From contig CP096137.1 of the NCBI GenBank assembly GCA_023213235.1, positions 445,587-509,586 on the forward strand: 64,000 nucleotides of DNA, written 5' to 3'. The notes beneath the pieces are model-generated. The model was given only the letters and a program-made list of their open reading frames with translations, made no database searches and was not told the origin of the DNA. The first letter of the stretch is position 1. Each line of letters opens with the position of its first letter. Positions 1 to 10,281 of this stretch are shown here, one piece after another. The DNA is from Elusimicrobiota bacterium. GTDB taxonomy: Bacteria > Elusimicrobiota > Elusimicrobia > UBA1565 > UBA9628. Made by a program: the position numbers and the translations under genes.

Positions 1-2
1 AG

Positions 3-128
3 TGCGCGACGTCGTCGAATTACCTCGAGATCAAGCTGCGCTGCTGCCCCGACGGGGCCGTCGAGCGCTGCCGCCCGACGAGGGACGGCGTCGTGATCGT
101 CGGCCGCGGCTGCGAGCCGGCGCCCTAG
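3..128 (+). CDS. C-terminal fragment of a cysteine-rich protein
   Basis: The window opens inside an open frame that ends with TAG at 126-128 and encodes about 41 residues. The visible tail contains four cysteines (CC and two single Cys) and closes with GCEPAP. Its stop overlaps the stop of the convergent RND pump gene by two bases, which is the tight packing seen elsewhere in the window. The start lies outside, no family can be recognised from so short a tail, and the reading rests on the clean termination and plausible composition only. Confidence 0.45.
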   Translation, partial: CATSSNYLEIKLRCCPDGAVERCRPTRDGVVIVGRGCEPAP

Positions 129-3100
129 TCCGCGCCGGGCTGCGGCATCGCCAGCGCTTCCTTGACCTCGGCGCGCCGGCCGGCATGCTGCGGGGACTCC
201 AGGCGGGTGAGAAGGCTGTAGGCGCAAGGCACGACGTAGAGCGTCATCAAGGTGGAGATCAAGGTCCCGCCGATGACGGCCACGCCCATCGGCGCGCGCA
301 GCTCGGCGCCGGGGCCGAGCGTCAGCGCCGCGGGCACGGCGCCGGCGACGATGGCCAGGGACGTCATCAGGATCGGGCGCAGGCGCAGCGGGCACGCCTT
401 GAGCAAGGCGGGCCCGACGTCCATTCCGGCCTGCCGCTGATGGTTCGTGAATTCGACGAGCAGGATCGAGTTCTTCTTGACGATGCCCATGAGCAATAGG
501 ATGCCGATCATGCTCATCATGTTCAGCGAGTGGTCGAACAGCCACAGCCCCACCAGGGCGCCGGAGAGCGAGAACGGCAAGGCCAGCATGATCGTGAACG
601 GGTGCACGAAGCTGTCGAACTGCGCGCCGAGGATCATGTAGGCGATGACGATTCCTAATACCAGCGCGAGCGCCAGCTCCTTGAACGAGTCCTGGAACTG
701 CTGGGACGAGCCCGTCGTCGCGAGGGTGTAGCCGTCGGGCAGGACGTCCTTGGCGATGCGCTGCGCGGCGGCGATCGCGTCGGCCTGGGACTTGCCCGGG
801 GCGACGTTGCCGAACACGGTGACGGCGCGCTGCCGGTCTTCCCGCTGGATCGAGAGCAAGGTCGGCTTGCTGACGATGCTGGTGACGGCGGACAGGGGCA
901 CCAGCTCGCCGCGCACGTTGCGCACCCAAAGCGAGGAGATGTCCGCCTCGCCCGTGCGGTTCTTGTCGGCCAGGCTGACCCGGATGTCGTAGCGCCGGCC
1001 GCCCTTGGTGTACTTGCCGACTCGAACGCCTCCCACGGTGGAGTTGATGGTGCGCGCGATGGCGGAGATGGTCACGCCCCGGCTGGCGGCCTTCTCGCGG
1101 TCGGGGATCACCCGGACCTCGGGCACGCCGACCTGATAGCTCGTGTCGACGTCGACGGCGAGCCCGGAATCGAGGAGCTTCTGGCGGATCGTCTCGGCGA
1201 GGCCGCCCAGCTTGTCCCACTCCGGGCCGCGCACGGACAGCTCGATGGGGTAGCCGCGGCCGCCGCCGGTAGCGATCGTCTGCGAGCGGTCCTGGAGGGC
1301 CACGCGGCGCACGCCTTCGATCTTCGAGAATTCTTTCCGGATGGTCGACATGAACTCCTGCTGGGTGACGGGCCTGTTCTTGCCCTTGGCCTTCGGGCGG
1401 TCCTTGGGCTCTTTCATCGTCACGAAGACGTTGCCCGTGTTGACCTCTCCGCCTTGGAAGCCGCCGACGCTGCCGAAGTATTTAAGGAGCTCCGGCCGTG
1501 ACTGCATGAGCGCCTCGGCCTTCTTGAAGACCTCGTCGGTCATGGCCAAGGACGAGCCGGGGGCGTCTGGAAGCGGACGGTGAAGGTGCCTTGGTCCTGC
1601 GGGGGGACATCTCGCGTCTGAGACGGCCGGCGGCCAACATGGAGACTGCGAACAGCACGGCCGAGCCGAGCACGACGGTCCAGCGGTGGTCGAGAGCGCG
1701 CGTGAGCGTGCGCTCGTAGCGGGCGGTCAGTCCCTGGATAAAGGAGTCGATGGCTTTGCCGAGCCTCGTCGTGTGCCCGACCTCCAGGAATCGGCTGCAC
1801 CGCATCGGCGCGAGCGTGACGGCCTCGAGCAAAGAGAAGGCGACCGCCACCGAAATCGTGACGCCGAACTCGAAGAAGAACTTGCCGATGATGCCCTTCA
1901 TGAAGGCGACGGGCAGGAAGATGGCCATGACGGCCGAGGAGATGACGATGACGGAGAAGGTGATCTCGCGCGCGCCGTGGACGGCCGCCTTGACCAGCGG
2001 CATGCCTTCCTCGCGGTGGCGCGCGATGTTCTCGAGCACGACGATCGCGTCGTCGACGACGATGCCGATGACGAGCGAGATGGCCATCATCGTGATCGTG
2101 TTGAGCGTGAATCCCATGAAATTCATGACGAGCAAGGTCCCGCCGAGCGCGGTGGGGATCGCGAGGATGACGTTGAGGGTCGAGGACCACGAGCCGAGGA
2201 ACAGCCAGCAGACGATCGAGGTGAGGACGACGGCCAGCGCGAGCGTCATGACGAGCTCGTGGATCGTGTCCTCGATGAACTTCGTCGTGTCGAAGTTGAC
2301 GCCGATCTTGATGCCCTCCGGGAGCGTCTTTTGGATATCCGCGATTTCGGCCTTGACCGCGTGCGCCAGCGCGACGGTGTTGGCGCCGCGCTGCTTCTTG
2401 ATGCCGAGGCCGATCGAGGTCTCGCCGTTGACGCGCGAGATCCGGCGTATGTCGGCCAGGCCCTCCTCGATGTCGGCGATGTCGGAGATCCGCAAAGTCT
2501 TCCAGAGAATGCCGCCGCCGACGCGTTGGGGGATCGTGATGCGGCCGAACTCCTCGGCGGTGGAGGCCTCGCCCATGACGCGGACGCTGTGCTCCTGCTG
2601 GGAGGTCTGCAGGACGCCGCCAGGGAGCTCGGAATGCTGGGTCTCGACGGCGTTGACCACGTCGTCGACGGTGATCTGCAGGTCGCGCATCTTGTCGCGC
2701 TTGAGCCAGACGCGGAGATTGGGCTCGGTGAATCCGTTCAGGGTGATCTCGCCCGCGCCGGGAAGGGTCTGGAAGCGGTCGACGAGGCGGTCGCGGACGA
2801 AGGTCGTGAGCTCGCGGTAGGGGCGCGTGCCGGAGACGCCGACGAACATGATCGGCTGGTCCTCGGGGTTGACCTTCTGGATGATGGGGGTGTCCATCTC
2901 GCGCGGCAGGTTGCGCTGCGCCTGCGCGATCTTGGTCTGGACCTCCTGCACGGCGACATCGATGTCTTTTTCGAGGCTGAACTCGGCGGTGATGTTCGCG
3001 GAGCCGAAGCGGGTGGTCGAGCGGATCTTGCCGATGCCCTCGACGGTCATCAGCGCCTCCTCGACGGGGTCGATGACCTCGTTCTCCATGACCTCGGGCG

Positions 3101-3263
3101 CGGCTCCTTCCCAGGTGAGGCGGACGTTGACGACGGGCGAGTCCACATCGGGGTTCTGCGAGACGCCGAGCTTGAAGAACGAGAGGCCCCCGAACAGCAG
3201 GAGGCAGAGCATGAGCATCCAGGCGAAGACGGGCTTCTTGATGGCGAGGTCGGATAGGGTCAT
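125..3263 (-). CDS. RND-family efflux pump permease (HAE1/AcrB type), frameshifted
   Basis: Inner-membrane proton-driven efflux permease of about 1046 codons, the usual length for AcrB-like pumps. It starts MTLSDLAIKKPVFAWML, the typical first helix. The porter motif VSQNPDVDSP, the helix-4 motif IGIVVDDAIVVLENI with paired aspartates, and the C-half motif GIVKKNSILLVEF are all present. The frame breaks twice near 1565-1615. Each break sits in a C run (GTCCCCCCGC and ACGCCCCCGG on the coding strand), and adding one C to each restores a continuous protein through REMSPPQDQGTF to QTPPGSSLAM. The gene follows tolC by one base. No periplasmic adaptor gene is next to it, so the third pump component must lie elsewhere. 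The two breaks look like sequence errors. Confidence 0.9.
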
Positions 3264-3264
3264 C

Positions 3265-4533
3265 TTATTTGAGGATCTCTCCGGGCATGGCGCCGGCCGC
3301 CGTCTCGAGCGCGATCGCGGCCAGTCTCGCCTGCACGAAGGCGTCGTTGCGGGCGAGGCCCGCGACGTTGAGCCGGTCGAGCGACTGAAGGACTTCGATC
3401 GAGGTCACGAGGCCGCGCCGCTCGTCCTGGGTCTGCAGGCGGTAGTCGCGCTGGGCGAGCTCCTCGGCCCGGCGCTGGATCTCGAGCTGGCGCAGCGCGG
3501 CGACGTAGTCGCGGTGCGCGTTCCGGGCGTCGAGGTCGGCGGCGCGGCGCGCGGCGCGCAGGGAGAAGCCCGCGCTCGCGGCGGCGGCGCCGGCGGCCGC
3601 GTTGTCGGCGCGGATCGCGCCGAAGGAGAAGATCGGAATGCTCGCCGTCAGCGCGGCGTCCCACTTGTTCGACTGGCGGGCGACGGGGCGGTAGGCGTAG
3701 TAATTGCCGGTCAGCGTGACCTGCGGGAGGTAGCCCGCGAACGCGGCGTCGGCGGCTCGCGAGGCGGCCGCGGCGGCCTCGCGGGCGGCGGCGACGTCCG
3801 GGCGGGACTCCATGCGGGCCAGATAACCCTCGAGAGCCGGCGGCTCGGAGGGCGCCGGCTCCGCGGCGTCGGGATCCACGGGCGCGCGGACGAGGAAGGC
3901 CAGCAGGTCGCCGCGGGCGGCGACGAGCCGCTCGTTCTCCACGAGCTGGGAGCGGAGGCCCTGCGACTGGACCTCCTGCGCGAGCGCGTCGGCCTCGCGG
4001 GCGCGCCCGACGCGCACGCGATCCTTGGTCTCGGCGAGGCGCTTGTCGGCGTACTCGAGGAGGCGGGCCGTCGCCGATACGTTCTCGCGGGACTGCAGCA
4101 GGCCGTACCAGGCGCCGGCGACGTCGGCGAGCAGAAGCTGCTCGGCGCGCCGCCGCTCGTGGTACCGGCGGGACGCGACGGACTTGCCGCCGCGGACGGC
4201 CGCGATCTCGCGGTAGCCCGTCAGGCCGACCTGGGTCAGGCGCAGGCCGCCCTCGTTCTGCATCTGCTGGGCGCCGCCGAACTGGGAGCCGCCGACGCGC
4301 CGGTGCTGCCAGTCGGTGTTGTGGCGGAAGGAGATCAGCGGAAAGGCCCCGCCGAGCGCGCCGCGGTACAGGGCCTCGGCCTGGAGCAGGGCCTGCTCGC
4401 TGATCGCGACGGAATCGCTGTTCTCGAGGGCGCGCGCGTAGGCGTCCTTGAGGGTGCGCACGGGGGCTTCGGCGGGCGTCTGGGCGGCGAGGGCCGGGGC
4501 CAGCAGGAGGAGTAAGAGGGCGGAACGGGACAT
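3265..4533 (-). CDS. TolC-family outer-membrane efflux protein
   Basis: 422 residues with an N-terminal signal peptide (a run of leucines after MSRSA, cleavage near ALAAQ). The rest is Ala/Arg/Glu-rich helical sequence with two repeats typical of outer-membrane efflux protein domains, including REIAAVRGGKSVA in the first half and SIPIFSFGAIRADN in the second. This trimeric channel would dock on the RND permease encoded immediately downstream and perhaps serve the ABC exporter upstream. It is intact, unlike its neighbours. The family is clear, the substrate is not. Confidence 0.88.
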   Translation of the reverse strand: MSRSALLLLLLAPALAAQTPAEAPVRTLKDAYARALENSDSVAISEQALLQAEALYRGALGGAFPLISFRHNTDWQHRRVGGSQFGGAQQMQNEGGLRLTQVGLTGYREIAAVRGGKSVASRRYHERRRAEQLLLADVAGAWYGLLQSRENVSATARLLEYADKRLAETKDRVRVGRAREADALAQEVQSQGLRSQLVENERLVAARGDLLAFLVRAPVDPDAAEPAPSEPPALEGYLARMESRPDVAAAREAAAAASRAADAAFAGYLPQVTLTGNYYAYRPVARQSNKWDAALTASIPIFSFGAIRADNAAAGAAAASAGFSLRAARRAADLDARNAHRDYVAALRQLEIQRRAEELAQRDYRLQTQDERRGLVTSIEVLQSLDRLNVAGLARNDAFVQARLAAIALETAAGAMPGEILK

Positions 4534-4586
4534 GGGCGTATTTTAGACGATCCGGAGGGACGGAAAGTGTCGGGGGCTTCCCTTTA

Positions 4587-5354
4587 TTATCTGGAGTCGC
4601 GCCGGGAGGCGACGGCGGCGCCCGCGGCGACCATCGCGGCGGCGAAGGCCGCGAGCACGAGCAGGCAGGTTCGGATCTCCGGCGCGCCGGCGCCGGCGGC
4701 CTCGGGCAGGAGGGCCCGTTGGAGGCCCGTCACGGCGTATGAAACCGGGTTCACGGCGATCAGCGCGCGCAGGGCTCGCGGCGCGGTCTGCGCGGGGAAC
4801 AAGGCGCCGGAGAGCATCCACATCGGGATCAGGAACAGGTTCATGACCGAGTGGAAGCCCTGCGTCGAGTCGAGGACCCAGGCGATGCAGAAGCCGAGCG
4901 CCGTCAGCCCGACCGAGGCCAGCGCGAGAACCAGGAACGCGAGGAGGTACCCGTGAAGCCCGGGGTGCAGGCCGGCGGCGCCGGCGAGCAGGAGAAACGC
5001 GACGCCCTGCGCGAGCCCGACGGTCGCCGAGCCCAGGACCTTGCCGAGCACGATCGCGAGCCGGGACACGGGGGCCACGAGCACGGACTGCAAGAAGCCC
5101 TCGCGGCGGTCCTCGATGATCGAGATCGTCGCGAAGATCGACGTGAAGAGGACTATGAGAACCAAGGTTCCCGCATAAAAGTACTGCAGAAAGGTCATGC
5201 CCTCCGGCGCGCCCGGCACGCGCACCGCCGTGCCGAGCCCGGAGCCGATCAGCAGCCAGAACACGATCGGCGGCACGAGGCCGCCGATCACCCGCGGCTT
5301 GTCGCGGAAGAAGCGCACGACGTCGCGCTCCCACAGCGTCAGCAGGGCGCTCAT
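4587..5354 (-). CDS. ABC-2 type transporter permease
   Basis: 255 residues with about six hydrophobic segments and the ABC-2 signature region (EDRREGFLQSVLVAPVSR, then the core IPMWMLSGALFPAQTAPRAL). It resembles DrrB/NodJ-type permeases, which form a dimeric exporter for lipids, polysaccharides or drugs with one ATPase. The start ATG overlaps the ATPase stop (ATGA), so the two are translationally coupled. The substrate cannot be told from sequence. Confidence 0.88.
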   Translation of the reverse strand: MSALLTLWERDVVRFFRDKPRVIGGLVPPIVFWLLIGSGLGTAVRVPGAPEGMTFLQYFYAGTLVLIVLFTSIFATISIIEDRREGFLQSVLVAPVSRLAIVLGKVLGSATVGLAQGVAFLLLAGAAGLHPGLHGYLLAFLVLALASVGLTALGFCIAWVLDSTQGFHSVMNLFLIPMWMLSGALFPAQTAPRALRALIAVNPVSYAVTGLQRALLPEAAGAGAPEIRTCLLVLAAFAAAMVAAGAAVASRRDSR

Positions 5355-6294
5355 TTCGGGGCCTCGTCGCCGAAGCGGCGGCCGGCGTGGTGGAGGAAAG
5401 CGTCCTCGAGGCTCGGACGCGAGAGGCTCACGGTGCGCAGGCGCCCCGGGAATGCCTCCGCGAGCTGGGGATGAACGCCGCGCCCGCGGCGCGCTCGAGG
5501 CGCAGCACGTCGCCGAAGGCCCGGGGCGTCACGCCGAAGCGCGCCGTGATCTCGTCGCGCAGGGCGGAGGCCCCGTCGGCCTCGATCGTGATGACGTCGC
5601 CGCCGATCGCGCTCTTGAGCTCGGCGGGCGTGCCCTGCGCGACGATCTTGCCCTGGTCGAGGATCGCCACGCGGTCGCAGAGGTCGCCCTCGTCCATGAG
5701 GTGCGTCGTCGTGAGGATCGTCGTCCCTTCCTTCTTGAGCGCGAGCAGATGGTCCCACAGATCGCGGCGCGCGGCCGGGTCGAGGCCCGTCGACGGCTCG
5801 TCGAGCAGGAGCACTTTCGGCGCGTGCAGCAGGCACTTCGCGAGCTCGACGCGCCGGCGCAGGCCGCCGGAAAGCGTCGCGCAGGCGTCGCCGGCGCGAG
5901 CCGACAGGCGGTAGCGGGCCAGCAGCTCGTCGATGCGCGCGGCGAGCGCCGCGCCGCCGAGGCCGTAGAGGCGGCCGCCGTGGACGAGATTCTCGCGCAC
6001 GGTGAGCTTGTTGTCGAGGCTCGGCGACTGGAACGCGACGCCGAGCAGGGGGCGCACGGAGGCGGGGGCGGCCACGAGGTCGCGGCCGAGAATGGAGGCG
6101 CGGCCCGCGGTCGGGGCGAACGCCGTCGCGAGGATGCGGAACAAGGTGCTCTTGCCGCCGCCGTTGGGGCCGAGCAGCCCGAACAGGCCTCCCTCCGGGA
6201 CCGAGAACGAGACTCCGTCGAGCGCGCGGCGCGCGGGGGACTTGCCCTTGGCCGGATAATCGTGGACGAGCCCGGAGGCCTCGACGGCGCTCAT
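5351..6294 (-). CDS. ABC transporter ATP-binding protein (DrrA-like), frameshifted near the C-terminus
   Basis: About 314 residues. Visible motifs are Walker A GPNGGGKST, the Q-loop FQSPSLDN, the signature TLSGGLRRRVELA (first Ser kept), Walker B VLLLDEPSTGLD and the H-loop THLMDEGD. The start MSAVEASGLVHDY overlaps the stop of the adenosyltransferase gene (ATGA), and the stop overlaps the permease start, giving a coupled set of three genes. The frame breaks near 5470 in a C run after GAAFIP. One added C gives AFIPQLAEAF and a normal DrrA-like C-terminus ending RRFGDEAPK. The break is probably a sequence error. Confidence 0.88.
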
Positions 6295-6868
6295 CCCTTG
6301 GGCAGCCCGGTCCAAGGCGTCTCCGCGTGGCGGGTCGACTTGTTCGCCCAGCGCGCGGCGACGAACAGCCACGTCGAGAAGCGGTTCAGGTAGACGATCA
6401 CGTTGTCGGGCGCCTTCTCTCTCGCCGAGAGCTCGACGGCCGCGCGCTCGGCGCGGCGCGCGACGGCGCGCGCGAGGTGCAGCGCCGCGCCGGCCTCTCC
6501 GCCGCCGGGGAGGATGAAGTTCTTCAGGGGGAGAGGTCGTCCTCCCAGGCGTCGATCTCGGCCTCGAGCCGCTTGGGGGCCTCGGGCGGCAGGCCGCGGT
6601 CGAACGGCGCCGGGAGCTTTCCGGCCTTCTCCGGCGGCGTGGCGAGCAGGGCGCCGATGACGAAGCACTCGGCCTGGGCGCGCGCGAGCGCGTGGTCGAG
6701 AGGCGCGAGCGAGGACTTCTTCGCGACCGCGGCGCGCGCGACGCCGAGCGCGCAATTGAGCTCGTCGATCTCGCCGTACGCGGCCACGCGCGGGTGGCTC
6801 TTGGCGACGCGCCCGCCGCCGAAGAGGCCGGTCTCGCCGCCGTCGCCGCCGCGCGTGTAGATCGGCAC
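6291..6868 (-). CDS. Cob(I)yrinic acid a,c-diamide adenosyltransferase (PduO type), frameshifted
   Basis: About 192 residues, transferring adenosyl from ATP to cob(I)alamin. The PduO-type motifs are present: TRGGDGGETGLFGG near the N-terminus (ATP binding), YGEIDELNCALG, and the C-terminal FILPGGGEAGAALHLAR followed by RRAERAAVEL. The frame breaks near 6530 in CTCCCCCTG. One extra C restores DDLSPLKNFILPGG. The gene begins with GTG directly after the TAG of the barrel gene, and its stop overlaps the ABC ATPase start. Linkage to an ABC exporter is unusual and may be incidental. Confidence 0.85.
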
Positions 6869-7591
6869 CTAGAACTGGACGCCGAGACCGAGATCGAAGC
6901 CGGGGATGCCGTGCCGGATCGAGTAGCCGCCGCGCACGCTGATGAACGGCAGCGGGTGGACGTCGGCGCCGGCGGCGAAGCGGGAGCCGCGCGCGGTCGC
7001 CTTGGCGCCGACGACGCCGGGGAAGACGCCGGAGCCGGCCTTGACCTCGGTGACGTCGTAGCCCACGACGAAATAAGGCTTGATCAGGGGCAGGTTCCAG
7101 GTCGCCGCGGCGTTGAGCGCGCCGTGCGCGGCGGTGAAGTACTTGTGGTCCACCTTTTCGCCGAGCGCCGAGATCGAGATGTTCGGAAGGAACGTGTCGA
7201 CGACGTCGGTGCGGTAGAGCCCGTAGCGCAGACCTCCGCCCAGCACGGTCAGGCCCTCGAGCGCGACGCCGCGGGCGATCACGTCGACCTTGAACGGCAG
7301 GCCGACGCCGACCTCGATCATCGGCAGGCCGAAGGCCTGGGCCCCGGAGTTGCGCAGGATCATGTCGTCCCGGTCCGGCCGGCTCTGGACCGAGCCGACG
7401 ACGCCGGCCCAGAAGCCGGGCATGCCGATCGCGCGCCCGGTGTGCGCCGACGCGCCGCCGAGGATGCCGCCGAGGTCGAGCGCGAAGGGTTTCAGGTTTC
7501 CGGGACGAGCCGAGTTCTGGAAATCGTTGAAGCTGTCGGCGCGCGCCGCGCCGGCGATCAGGAGGAGCAGTGCGGCGAGAATCGTCTTCAT
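6869..7591 (-). CDS. Exported outer-membrane beta-barrel protein, unknown function
   Basis: 240 residues beginning with a clear signal peptide (MKTILAALLLLIAGAARA|DS). The mature part alternates polar and hydrophobic residues, is Gly-rich, and ends GFDLGLGVQF with a terminal Phe, the BAM-recognised end of many barrels. It is the first gene of the minus-strand run that continues into the adenosyltransferase and ABC genes. A CAAAAT hexamer lies six bases before the ATG and overlaps the promoter of the divergent PAP2 gene. No specific family was recognised. Confidence 0.65.
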   Translation of the reverse strand: MKTILAALLLLIAGAARADSFNDFQNSARPGNLKPFALDLGGILGGASAHTGRAIGMPGFWAGVVGSVQSRPDRDDMILRNSGAQAFGLPMIEVGVGLPFKVDVIARGVALEGLTVLGGGLRYGLYRTDVVDTFLPNISISALGEKVDHKYFTAAHGALNAAATWNLPLIKPYFVVGYDVTEVKAGSGVFPGVVGAKATARGSRFAAGADVHPLPFISVRGGYSIRHGIPGFDLGLGVQF

Positions 7592-7600
7592 GCGCCCATT

Positions 7601-7630
7601 TTGCCAAATTCGGGGCTATTGCGGTACACT
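7601..7630 (+). promoter_or_regulatory. Sigma-70-type promoter of the PAP2 gene, leaderless layout
   Basis: TTGCCA at 7601-7606, an 18-base spacer, then TACACT at 7625-7630. The ATG at 7639 lies eight bases after the -10 hexamer, so transcription would begin at or next to the start codon and there is no room for a Shine-Dalgarno site. Confidence 0.55.
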
Positions 7631-7638
7631 GCGGGGGC

Positions 7639-8524
7639 ATGACGCTTTCGCGCGAGGACCGTTGGCTCGCCGGCTGGCTGGCCGCGTCGCTCGCGGCCGC
7701 CGCGGTCCTCTTCGCGGTCAACGCGGCGTTCTTCCGGTACACCGGCATCAGCTACTTTCCGCGCGAGTGCTGGTGGCTGGCCTTCGTCGCGCTCGACTTC
7801 GCGGTGTTCGGCTATTTCGCGCGCGCGCGCGCCGTACGCGGCGTTCGTGTCGGTCAACCTGGCCTTCTACGCGCTGATCGCGGCCGTCATGGGCGTGCTG
7901 ACGACGGGCATCCAGTACACGCCGTTTCCCCGCATCGACCACGCGCTCGCGCGCTGGGACGCGGCGCTCGGCTGGGATACGGTCTCGGTGCTCGCCTGGC
8001 TCGCGGAGCGCCCGGGGCTGCGCCGCTTCCTCGCCTACGTCTACAACTCCACCGAGCTGCAGCTCGTGCTGGCGCCCTTCGTCGCCGCGTGGGCGCACGA
8101 CAAGCGCCGCCTGCGCGTGCTGCTGTACGCGACCGTCTACTCCTCCTTCATCGGCAGCCTCTTCTATTACTTCTTCCCGAGCTCGGGTCCGGCGGGAGTC
8201 TTCGACAGCCCGCACTTCATGGCGGTCCAGCGCCTGACGCACCTGAAGTACGAGCAGGTCCACAACTTCCAGCCCGTGACGACCTTGCTCGGCGGCCTGA
8301 TCGCGTTCCCGTCCTTCCACGTGGCCTGGTCGGGCCTGGCGACGTACGCGGCGCTGCCGTACCGGCGCCTCTTCATTCTCGCGGCGGCTCTCAACGCCGT
8401 GGTCGTCGCCTCGACGGTCCTGCTCGGCTGGCACTACCTCGTCGACGTCCCGGCGGGGATCGCGCTCGCCGCCGGCGCGCTGTGGGCCGGCGAGCTCACG
8501 CACCGCCGCCTCGGCGAAAGCTAG
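7639..8524 (+). CDS. PAP2-superfamily membrane phosphatase/phosphotransferase, frameshifted
   Basis: About 295 residues with six or so membrane helices. PAP2 catalytic motifs are FPSFHVAW (motif 2, His acid) and GWHYLVDVPAG (motif 3, nucleophile His). The layout resembles inositol-phosphotransferase or lipid phosphatase members that act on isoprenyl or lipid phosphates at the membrane. The frame shifts once near 7825-7835 within a GCGCGCGCGC tract; the next frame resumes YAAFVSVNLAFY. It ends four bases inside the convergent hemolysin III gene. Substrate unknown. Confidence 0.78.
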
Positions 8525-9183
8525 AGCTCGGGCCGTCCGGCCCGGTCGTAGACGAAGGCCCAGTGCAGGGCCGCGCCCGCGACGACGAGAAGGTGGAACA
8601 GCTCGTGCGGGCCGAGCCAGCCCGCGACGAGCGCCGGCCGCTCGAGGTAGTCGATCGCCGCGCCCGCGCCGTAGCAGACGCAGCCGAGGAACAGCAGCAC
8701 GGTCTCCTTCCAACCGTAGCGCGCCATGATGCGCGAGAACGACACCGCGCCGAGCGAGGCCACGCCCATGTACGATAGGATGATCCCCCAATACGGGATT
8801 TGCGCGAAGTAGACGTCGACGATGACGAGGCAGGTGAGCGCCGCCGCCCAGAACGCCGCCGTCATGCCCCAGCGCCAATGCCCCTGGAGCAGGATCGTGT
8901 GCACCGGAGTCGCCGAGCCCGCGATGACGAGCCAGATGCCCGCGTAGTCGAGCCGGCGGAAGAGCGCCCGCGCCGGCCCCGGCGGCAAGCCGTGGTAGAC
9001 GCCGCTCGTCGCGAACAGGAACAGCAGCGAGCCGCTGAAGATCAGCATCGAGACGTTGCGAAGAGGATGCCCGCGGCCCCGGCGGTGCATGAACCACGCG
9101 CCGGCCAGGGCGCCGAGCGCGGCCGCGAGATGGGACGCGCTGGCGACGCCGTCGTGGAGTCCGAGGAATTGCTGGAGCTTCAC
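8521..9183 (-). CDS. Hemolysin III / PAQR-family membrane protein
   Basis: 220 residues with seven predicted membrane helices. The PAQR zinc-site motifs are visible: SGVYHGL, RRLDYAGIWLVIAGS and the C-terminal HELFHLLVVAGAALHW. Bacterial members (YqfA/HlyIII) are implicated in membrane-lipid homeostasis; hydrolase activity is inferred from the conserved Ser, Asp and three His residues. Length and motifs match the family. It lies just downstream of the M42-like peptidase gene on the same strand. Confidence 0.88.
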   Translation of the reverse strand: MKLQQFLGLHDGVASASHLAAALGALAGAWFMHRRGRGHPLRNVSMLIFSGSLLFLFATSGVYHGLPPGPARALFRRLDYAGIWLVIAGSATPVHTILLQGHWRWGMTAAFWAAALTCLVIVDVYFAQIPYWGIILSYMGVASLGAVSFSRIMARYGWKETVLLFLGCVCYGAGAAIDYLERPALVAGWLGPHELFHLLVVAGAALHWAFVYDRAGRPEL

Positions 9184-10272
9184 CTAGAGCGAGCGCTTCT
9201 CGCCGTCGTGGCGCTTTTCGAGGCGGGCACGCAGCGCGCCGCGCAGGATCTTCGCGTTGAAGAGCCGCGCCGCCTCGAAGAGCAGCGCCGTGCCGCCCTC
9301 GACGTCGGAGACGCGGACGCGCTCGGGAGCGACGGCCTTCGCGCCCCAGCCGTTGTGGTAGTTGACGAGCGGCACGGCGACGCCGCCGGCCTCGTAGCCG
9401 AACGCGAGATACGCCGTCGCCTCGCACGTCCCGCCGGTCAGGCGCAGGCGCTGGACCTTGCGGCCGCGCTTGGCGAGATTGACGGCCGCCTCGTCGAGCA
9501 GCGAGGTCGCGTTGCCGTCGAAGGCCGTCGCCTTGTCGCCGAGGCGGATCGTCGGGCCTTTCCCGGGCCGCGAGCCGGGCAGTTCGCGCGAGGACTCGAT
9601 CGAGAGATAGGTGTCGTACTCCGAGAGGACGCCGGAGCGGATCATGTCGAGCGCGCCCACGAAGCCGACCTCCTCGGCGCGGTTGAGCAGCACGGTCAGG
9701 TTCGCCTTCGCGCGCGCGCGGATGAGCCGGCGCATCGCCTCGAGGCTCATCGCGCAGCCGAGCAGATCGTCGACGGAGCGCGAGGACAGCCAGCCGCCTT
9801 TCACCTCGCAGGCGGGCAGCGCCAGCACGGCGAAGTCGACCGCGCCTTTCGGCGGCTCGGTCCACTTGATCGTCCACGGCGCGCCGTCCTTGGCCGGCCG
9901 CGGGCCCAGCACGCCGCGCGCGGCCGGGACGTTGCCCTCCGGCACGGCGGGGAACGCCTCGACCTTCTCCCCGGCGAGCAGGTGCGGCGGCAGGCCGCCG
10001 CGCAGGCGAGCGGTCGCCCCGGCCGCGGTCACGGTGACGAGGTCGAAGGCGGGGTGGTCGAGGTGGGCGGCCAGGCACAGCGCGGGGGCCTTGCCCGCTC
10101 CTTTATACGAGACGATGTAGCCGCCGCGGACCTTCTTGACCTTCGCGCGGGCGCCGAGCTGCTCTTTGATCCACTCGAGCGCCTTGCGCGAGACGGCCGT
10201 CTCGCGAAACGGGGCGGTCGGGACCGAGGTCAGGTGGCGGAACAGGTTGAGCGCGCCGGGTTTGGTTTTCAC
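9184..10272 (-). CDS. M42/M28-like zinc aminopeptidase
   Basis: 362 residues, no signal peptide, so cytoplasmic. Metal-ligand regions follow the M42 order: LAAHLDHPAFD (His-x-Asp), SRSVDDLLGC (bridging Asp), NRAEEVGFVGA (catalytic Glu pair), SIESS and the C-terminal NYHNGW. The middle of the protein matches the insertion domain of tetrahedral aminopeptidases. The start is GTG. A TAGAAT hexamer at 10279-10284 ends six bases before it and overlaps the stop of the upstream gene, so a leaderless transcript is possible. The exact peptidase specificity is unknown. Confidence 0.75.
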   Translation of the reverse strand: MKTKPGALNLFRHLTSVPTAPFRETAVSRKALEWIKEQLGARAKVKKVRGGYIVSYKGAGKAPALCLAAHLDHPAFDLVTVTAAGATARLRGGLPPHLLAGEKVEAFPAVPEGNVPAARGVLGPRPAKDGAPWTIKWTEPPKGAVDFAVLALPACEVKGGWLSSRSVDDLLGCAMSLEAMRRLIRARAKANLTVLLNRAEEVGFVGALDMIRSGVLSEYDTYLSIESSRELPGSRPGKGPTIRLGDKATAFDGNATSLLDEAAVNLAKRGRKVQRLRLTGGTCEATAYLAFGYEAGGVAVPLVNYHNGWGAKAVAPERVRVSDVEGGTALLFEAARLFNAKILRGALRARLEKRHDGEKRSL

Positions 10273-10281
10273 CCCGGTATT

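Noticed and set aside
1686..3257. Long plus-strand frame opposite the RND pump, and similar long antisense frames at 7748-10078, 19056-20357, 53385-56684 and 57099-59276
   Set aside because: High GC content keeps antisense frames open. Their products are rich in Arg/Gly/Asp with no recognisable domain, while the opposite strand carries clear motifs.
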